Shown here one piece after another: positions 6,236-10,054 of a stretch of 10,054 bases of DNA (the first letter of the stretch is position 1; each line of letters opens with the position of its first letter). Source of the DNA: Lachnospiraceae bacterium (GTDB taxonomy: Bacteria; Bacillota_A; Clostridia; Lachnospirales; Lachnospiraceae); contig JAGADM010000105.1 of assembly GCA_017613595.1 (NCBI GenBank), forward strand, positions 1-10,054, written 5' to 3'. The position numbers and the translations under genes are program-made. The notes under the pieces are model-generated. The model did no database searches. It was not told where the DNA came from and saw only the letters and a program-made list of their open reading frames with translations.

Positions 6236-6958
6236 TTATTGCCCGTTCTTCGCGCTCACTGCCGTGCTGCTTTTCACGGTTTTCTTCGCGCACTTCTTCG
6301 CGGTTTTCTTTCCTTCCGATGCCTTGCAGAGATCCGCTAAGAAGCACTCCTCACAGTGCGGATTCCGCGCCGGGCAGATGCTCCGCCCATGCGCAATGAT
6401 CTGGATGTTCCAGAGTATCCACTGCTCTTTCGGAAGGCTCTTCATCAGGTCCTTCTCAATCTGCACCGGGTCCTCGGACTTCGTCAGCCCGAGCTTCTTC
6501 GAAATACGCTTTACATGTGTGTCAACCACGATGCTCGGCTCGAGGAAAATATTACCGCGTATCACATTTGCCGTCTTACGGCCTACGCCCGGAAGTGTCG
6601 TCAGCGTCTCGATATCCGACGGAACAACGCCGCCGAAACGCTCCGCGATCACCTTCGAACAGGCGATAATGTTCTTCGCCTTGTTGTGATAGAAACCGGT
6701 CGAGCGGATGCACTCCTCCACATCGGAAAGTTTCGCGTTTCCGAGTGCTTCGGGCGTCGGATAAAGCTTAAACAGGTCCTTCGTCACGATGTTGACGCGC
6801 GCGTCGGTGCACTGCGCGCTGAGGATTGTCGCGATCAGCAGCTGCCACGGATCCTCGTGGTGCAGATAACACGTCAGGTCGGTCGAATAATAGCTGTTCA
6901 GCCGCTCGCAGATCGTGCGGATGCGCTCTTTAGTTGTTAAGTCTCTGGTGTGCTCCAT
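6236..6958 (-). CDS. nth: Endonuclease III, DNA glycosylase/AP lyase
   Basis: This is a 240-residue protein. It removes oxidised pyrimidines from DNA and cuts the abasic strand in base excision repair. The helix-hairpin-helix LPGVGRKTANVI is at 122-133 with catalytic Lys128, and VDTHVKR at 145-151 carries catalytic Asp146. The iron-sulfur loop is complete: C195-x6-C202-x2-C205-x5-C211. Residues 212-240 form a Lys/Ala/Ser-rich tail beyond the roughly 211-residue E. coli enzyme; it may add DNA affinity. The chosen ATG at 6956-6958 gives the family N-terminus but has no clear binding site and lies inside the deacetylase gene, overlapping it by 29 bases. A TTG at 7000 is an alternative but no better supported. 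Expression by translational coupling to the deacetylase is likely. Confidence 0.96.
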   Translation of the reverse strand: MEHTRDLTTKERIRTICERLNSYYSTDLTCYLHHEDPWQLLIATILSAQCTDARVNIVTKDLFKLYPTPEALGNAKLSDVEECIRSTGFYHNKAKNIIACSKVIAERFGGVVPSDIETLTTLPGVGRKTANVIRGNIFLEPSIVVDTHVKRISKKLGLTKSEDPVQIEKDLMKSLPKEQWILWNIQIIAHGRSICPARNPHCEECFLADLCKASEGKKTAKKCAKKTVKSSTAVSAKNGQ

Positions 6959-8354
6959 AACTTGTCTCGTCAAGAGGAAGGAACGTATAGCCGTTCGCAA
7001 GTCCCCATTTGATGATATCCTCCACTGCGTTTACACTGAAACCTTTAATGTCATGCTGCAGAACGACTGCCGGCTTTCCCTTTAACGCGGCAATTCCGTT
7101 GATTACGTTCTTGTATACCTGCTCGGTGGAGATCGGCTGTGCCTCGGAATCTCCGCTCAGAACGTTCCAGTCGAAGAAATAGATGCCCTTCTCGGTAACA
7201 TCCTTCGTCAGCTCGGTCATAATGCCCTTGCAGTACTGACGGCTTACGGCGTTCGAGCTGCCGCCCGGGAACCGGAGCAGATTGGTGCGTACGCCGGTCA
7301 GTTCGAAAATCTTATCCTGCATCTTATAGAAGCTGTCATAGAAGCCTTCCTTGGTCGTGTAAAGCTTCTTGTAATCATGTGTCCAGCCGTGCACGCCGAT
7401 AGTGTGTCCGCGTCTTGCCTCCTCCTCGATCATCGAATCGAGACCGTTGTTGCAGACAAAGAAAGTAACCTTTACGTTGTATTTGTCCAAAACGTCGAGA
7501 AGCTTCTTCGTATAGCCGCTCGGGCCGTCGTCAAATGTGAGGTAGATGACCTTGCCTTTGGCTTCCTCTTCCTCACCAATCGGCTTGCTGCGCTCGATGA
7601 TGTGGATGATGCGGTTCGCGGTTCCGATGTTGCCGGACGAATCCTGTACGGAATAAGCGATCGTGTAGTCACCGATTGTCGTTACGTCGACTTCGCCCTC
7701 CGTAACGATCTTGTCGGTCAGGTCGCCGTCGTAGTTATCGAAGGCAGTCGCGCCGGCATCCTGATAAGGGTACTTCCGCTCCTGCGTGACTTCGCGCTCA
7801 CCCATCATCGTAATAACGGGAGCGACCGGATCGGAATAGATAATCTCTCTTGTTACTTCGGTCTTATTTCCGGAGGAATCCGTAACCGTGTAGGTCACCT
7901 TTTCCTCGGTCTCCGTACGGACAACCTTGTCGGTAATGTCGCCGTCGTAATTGTCGGAAGCGGTGAAGCCCTCTTCCTCATACTTCAGTCCGGGAAGCGT
8001 ATAGTGGCCTTCCTTTGTCTCGAGCGTAATCTGCGGGGCGATGTCGTCATAGACCTTGACCGTGTAGGTCTCCTCCTTCTCCGCGCGCTTAAAGGAACCC
8101 TTTACGGTAATAGGATATTCGCCAATTCTACTGTTGTCGTATGAACCCGTAACCTCAGGCGTTATCTCCTTTGTCTTTCCGTTGTAGCGTCCGATTGCCT
8201 TTGCCGTAATTTCCGCGTCCTCCCCGAGACGCAGCGCGGTCTTCGAAACCGAGATTTCAATGTCATAGATGCCGTTCCGGTAGATGAGAATACCGGAGAT
8301 CACCAGTATTACCGTAATCATCGCTGCGGCAACACCTATCATCCATTTCTTCAT
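6930..8354 (-). CDS. Membrane-anchored polysaccharide deacetylase with Ig-like repeats
   Basis: This is a 474-residue protein. An N-terminal membrane helix (about 4-25) would act as signal anchor, with the rest outside. A first beta-rich unit spans about 30-103. Two DUF5011-like Ig units follow, marked by DNYDGDIT (134-141) with DSSGNK (159-164), and DNYDGDLT (206-213) with DSSGN (238-242). These signatures repeat at 72 residues in the first case. The NodB domain runs from about 267 to 462: TFDDG (273-277), H322-x3-H326, RFPGGSSN (361-368), FDWN (394-397) and LQHD (432-435). Catalytic Asp and both metal-binding His are present, so it should be active. The likely substrate is an N-acetylated glycan such as peptidoglycan, but the sequence does not prove which. 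The start at 8352-8354 is set by AGGAGGAG 6 bases upstream. The gene is followed by overlapping nth. Confidence 0.94.
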   Translation of the reverse strand: MKKWMIGVAAAMITVILVISGILIYRNGIYDIEISVSKTALRLGEDAEITAKAIGRYNGKTKEITPEVTGSYDNSRIGEYPITVKGSFKRAEKEETYTVKVYDDIAPQITLETKEGHYTLPGLKYEEEGFTASDNYDGDITDKVVRTETEEKVTYTVTDSSGNKTEVTREIIYSDPVAPVITMMGEREVTQERKYPYQDAGATAFDNYDGDLTDKIVTEGEVDVTTIGDYTIAYSVQDSSGNIGTANRIIHIIERSKPIGEEEEAKGKVIYLTFDDGPSGYTKKLLDVLDKYNVKVTFFVCNNGLDSMIEEEARRGHTIGVHGWTHDYKKLYTTKEGFYDSFYKMQDKIFELTGVRTNLLRFPGGSSNAVSRQYCKGIMTELTKDVTEKGIYFFDWNVLSGDSEAQPISTEQVYKNVINGIAALKGKPAVVLQHDIKGFSVNAVEDIIKWGLANGYTFLPLDETSYGAHQRLNN

Positions 8355-8360
8355 ATTGCG

Positions 8361-8368
8361 CTCCTCCT
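8361..8368 (-). promoter_or_regulatory. Ribosome binding site that sets the deacetylase start
   Basis: AGGAGGAG lies 6 bases before the ATG at 8352-8354. The longer frame from 8378 would translate through this site and is less likely. Confidence 0.85.
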
Positions 8369-8379
8369 GATCCATCAAT

Positions 8380-8418
8380 AAAAAACCGCAGACTATCCGA
8401 CCGGATTGCCTGCGGTTT
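8380..8418 (-). terminator. Terminator of the short-chain dehydrogenase gene
   Basis: On the minus strand AAACCGCAG (8418-8410) pairs with CTGCGGTTT (8391-8383). The loop can form a further five-pair stem (ATCCG/CGGAT). The T run reads TTTTTTATT from 8385. It begins 11 bases after the dehydrogenase stop and ends only about 25 bases before the deacetylase start. Confidence 0.88.
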
Positions 8419-8429
8419 CAAAAATCCGA

Positions 8430-9200
8430 TTATAAAGCGGTGTAGCCTCCGTCAACCGGAAGGATCACGCCGTTTACGTAAGTGCTGAGCGGGGACGCAA
8501 GGAACAGCGTTGCGGTATCAAGCTCTCCCGCCTTTCCGTAGCGGGCCATCGGGATCATGGTCTTCGCATAGTTCTGGAAGAACTCGGAATCAAGCGTTTC
8601 CTTGGTCAAAGGCGTCTCGAAATATCCGGGGCAGATCGAGTTTACGGTGATGCCCTTCTCACCCCATTCGCAGGCAAGCGCTCTGGTGAGATTTACGAGA
8701 CCGCCCTTCGCCGCGTGGTACGGGGAAGCCGGAGCGATCTTGTTGCCGACCATACCGTACATCGAAGCGATGTTTATGATTCTGCCGTAGCCTGCGGGAA
8801 GCATGGCCTTGTTTACTACCGCTCTCGTCATCTTGAAAGAGCCGAACAGGTCAATGTCCATCTCGTTCTGGAACTGCTCGTCGGTAATCGCTTCCGCGGG
8901 TGCAACCGCACCGGTTCCGGCATTGTTAACTAAGATATCAATGCGGCCGAACTTCTCCATAACTTCCGCAACCGATTCCTCAACGCGCTTCGTATCGGTA
9001 ATGTCGCAGGAAATTCCGATGGCCTTTACGCCATACTTTGCGGAGATCTCCGCTGCCACTTCGTCCACCAGATTCTTACGTCTGGCAAGACATACAATGT
9101 TTGCGCCCTGGTTGGCCAGCGCATGAGCCATCTGCACTCCGAGACCGGTCGAACATCCGGTAACTATCGCGACCTGTCCGGTGAGATCAAAATAATTCAT
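8430..9200 (-). CDS. Short-chain dehydrogenase/reductase, classical type, possibly gluconate 5-dehydrogenase-like
   Basis: The 256-residue length is typical of classical SDRs. The cofactor loop TGCSTGLG is at 14-21, NNAG at 92-95, and the catalytic Ser146, Tyr161 and Lys165 (YHAAK) are all present. Arg40 and Arg41 after the second strand suggest NADP(H), as an inference. The usual active-site Asn in the NxxG-like helix position is Asp117 (DIDLFG), a variant seen in some SDRs. C-terminal PVDGGYTAL fits the tetrameric sugar-acid dehydrogenases, so gluconate 5-dehydrogenase or a related sugar-acid enzyme is possible, but the substrate is not shown. The start has AAGGAGGT 6 bases upstream. It has its own promoter and terminator, so it is probably a single-gene transcript, despite following glmS in the same direction. 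Confidence 0.93.
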   Translation of the reverse strand: MNYFDLTGQVAIVTGCSTGLGVQMAHALANQGANIVCLARRKNLVDEVAAEISAKYGVKAIGISCDITDTKRVEESVAEVMEKFGRIDILVNNAGTGAVAPAEAITDEQFQNEMDIDLFGSFKMTRAVVNKAMLPAGYGRIINIASMYGMVGNKIAPASPYHAAKGGLVNLTRALACEWGEKGITVNSICPGYFETPLTKETLDSEFFQNYAKTMIPMARYGKAGELDTATLFLASPLSTYVNGVILPVDGGYTAL

Positions 9201-9306
9201 AACAGTACCTCCTTAGTACATCAGGAAAATGCATCTCGCGCCGCAGAAACTATCGGCGGCACAGGAAACGGGCTCCCGCGTATGAACCGCGCAGGATACC
9301 CCCTAC

Positions 9307-9335
9307 ATTTTAGATTTCGTAAGAAGTTCTGTCAA
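9307..9335 (-). promoter_or_regulatory. Sigma-A promoter of the dehydrogenase gene
   Basis: The minus strand reads TTGACA (9335-9330), 17 bases, then TAAAAT (9312-9307). The -35 box is perfect, the -10 matches 5 of 6, and spacing is ideal. The start should be near 9300, giving a leader of about 100 bases. Confidence 0.85.
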
Positions 9336-9359
9336 TCGCATAACTTACTGAAAATGCGA
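9336..9359. repeat. Inverted repeat next to the dehydrogenase -35 box
   Basis: TCGCAT (9336-9341) and ATGCGA (9354-9359) are perfect reverse complements 12 bases apart, directly upstream of the -35 box on the minus strand. The position fits an activator site. Arms are short, so chance is not excluded. Confidence 0.35.
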
Positions 9360-9378
9360 ACTATTTTACGCCAAATTC

Positions 9379-9397
9379 GGTCTTTCTGCCGAAGACC
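9379..9397 (-). terminator. Possible weak terminator of glmS
   Basis: Right after the glmS stop, GGTCTT (9397-9392) can pair with AAGACC (9384-9379) around 7 bases, followed by GAATTT. A competing TTCGG/CCGAA pairing exists. The T run is poor, so some readthrough into the dehydrogenase gene is plausible. Confidence 0.3.
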
Positions 9398-10054
9398 CTA
9401 CTCGACCGTTACGCTCTTCGCGAGGTTTCTCGGCTTATCCACGTCAAGACCCTTCGAAACGCTCAGGTAATAGCCGAGCAGCTGGAGCGGAACGATCGCG
9501 AGTACGCCGATGAAATGCTCATCGGTGCGGGGCACGTAAACGGCAAAGTTGACGTTGTCCTCGACGTCGTATTTGCCGTAAGCCGTAAGACCCATCAGAT
9601 AGGCGCCGCGGCTCTTGCACTCCATCATGTTGCTTAACGTCTTCTCGTAGAGATCCTGCTGTGTCAGAACGCCGATTACGAGCGTTCCGTCTTCGATCAG
9701 GGAGATTGTACCGTGCTTCAGTTCACCAGCCGCATACGCTTCGGAATGGATGTAGCTGATCTCCTTCATCTTGAGCGAGCCCTCGAGACAGATCGCGTAG
9801 TCGATGCCTCGGCCGATGAAGAAGATGTCGTGCGCGTTCGCGTACTTCGACGCGAACCACTGGATGCGCTCCTTATCCGAAAGCGTCGCTTCCATCTTCG
9901 CGGGGATCGAAAGCAGCTCGGTAAGATACTTCTTATAATCCTCGTCCGAAACCGTGCCGCGGACGTGGCCGAACTGTACGGCGAGCAGGTACGAACAGAT
10001 CAGCTGGCAGCTGTATGCCTTGGTTGTCGCAACCGAAATCTCGGGACCCGCAAG
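9398..10054 (-). CDS. glmS: Glucosamine-6-phosphate synthase, C-terminal isomerase half (5' end outside window)
   Basis: The minus strand is open from the window edge to the TAG at 9398-9400, giving 218 residues. They begin at AGPEISVATTKAY, the region linking the two SIS domains. The second SIS domain follows, with FFIGRGIDYAICLEGSLKMK and GELKHGTISLIEDG. It ends in KPRNLAKSVTVE, the near-invariant GlmS C-terminus that carries the catalytic lysine. The enzyme makes glucosamine-6-phosphate from fructose-6-phosphate and glutamine, the entry step to UDP-GlcNAc and peptidoglycan. The N-terminal glutaminase domain and any glmS ribozyme lie beyond the right edge. The gene reads toward the dehydrogenase but is separated from it by 197 bases holding a strong promoter. 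Confidence 0.97.
   Translation of the reverse strand, partial: LAGPEISVATTKAYSCQLICSYLLAVQFGHVRGTVSDEDYKKYLTELLSIPAKMEATLSDKERIQWFASKYANAHDIFFIGRGIDYAICLEGSLKMKEISYIHSEAYAAGELKHGTISLIEDGTLVIGVLTQQDLYEKTLSNMMECKSRGAYLMGLTAYGKYDVEDNVNFAVYVPRTDEHFIGVLAIVPLQLLGYYLSVSKGLDVDKPRNLAKSVTVE

Noticed and set aside
9201..9397. Possible riboswitch or small gene between glmS and the dehydrogenase
   Set aside because: Apart from the promoter, the short inverted repeat and a weak hairpin, no known riboswitch pattern or plausible coding frame is visible. The glmS ribozyme would lie upstream of glmS, outside the window.

Overview
The window looks like chromosomal DNA of a Gram-positive clostridial bacterium, most like a Lachnospiraceae-type genome of moderate GC. 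The basis is strong AAGGAGG-type ribosome binding sites before most genes, sigma-A promoters (TTGTTT-17-TATAAT and TTGACA-17-TAAAAT), a lipoprotein with a clostridial-style lipobox, a three-unit TPM protein beside a zinc-ribbon protein, and a GlmS whose HGT motif is of the Gram-positive type. No phage, insertion sequence, CRISPR array, tRNA or rRNA is visible.

Left block (1 to 4640, minus strand). A four-gene run reads leftward from a strong promoter at 4612-4640: a DUF218/YdcF-type membrane protein (3761-4525), a tail-anchored double zinc-ribbon protein (2522-3694), a secreted, membrane-anchored protein with three TPM-like units and a Gly/Ser/His tail (737-2512), and a family 2 glycosyltransferase cut by the window edge (1-678). 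The gaps are 66, 9 and 58 bases. The zinc-ribbon stop codon lies inside the ribosome binding site of the TPM gene. A 22-base palindrome overlaps the -35 box, so the run may be controlled by a DNA-binding regulator. The shared theme is the cell envelope; the actual task is unknown.

Centre (4526 to 6235). A divergent intergenic region holds the palindrome, a second dyad and a GC-rich leader hairpin. It is followed by a plus-strand lipoprotein gene (4899-6026) with two aspartate runs just after the lipid-anchored cysteine. That gene ends at an unusual long-loop terminator, and two more hairpins lie before the convergent nth gene.

Right block (6236 to 10054, minus strand). Reading leftward: the 3' half of glmS (9398-10054), a short-chain dehydrogenase with its own promoter and terminator (8430-9200), an Ig-repeat polysaccharide deacetylase (6930-8354), and endonuclease III (nth, 6236-6958), whose start lies inside the deacetylase gene. 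GlmS supplies glucosamine-6-phosphate for cell-wall amino sugars and the deacetylase probably trims N-acetyl groups from an extracellular glycan. Wall metabolism is therefore a loose link, with nth as a housekeeping passenger.

Most genes are ordinary and well recognised. The parts most worth a second look are the zinc-ribbon/TPM/YdcF run with its palindromic promoter, the Asp-rich lipoprotein opposite it, and the compact junctions SDR-deacetylase and deacetylase-nth.
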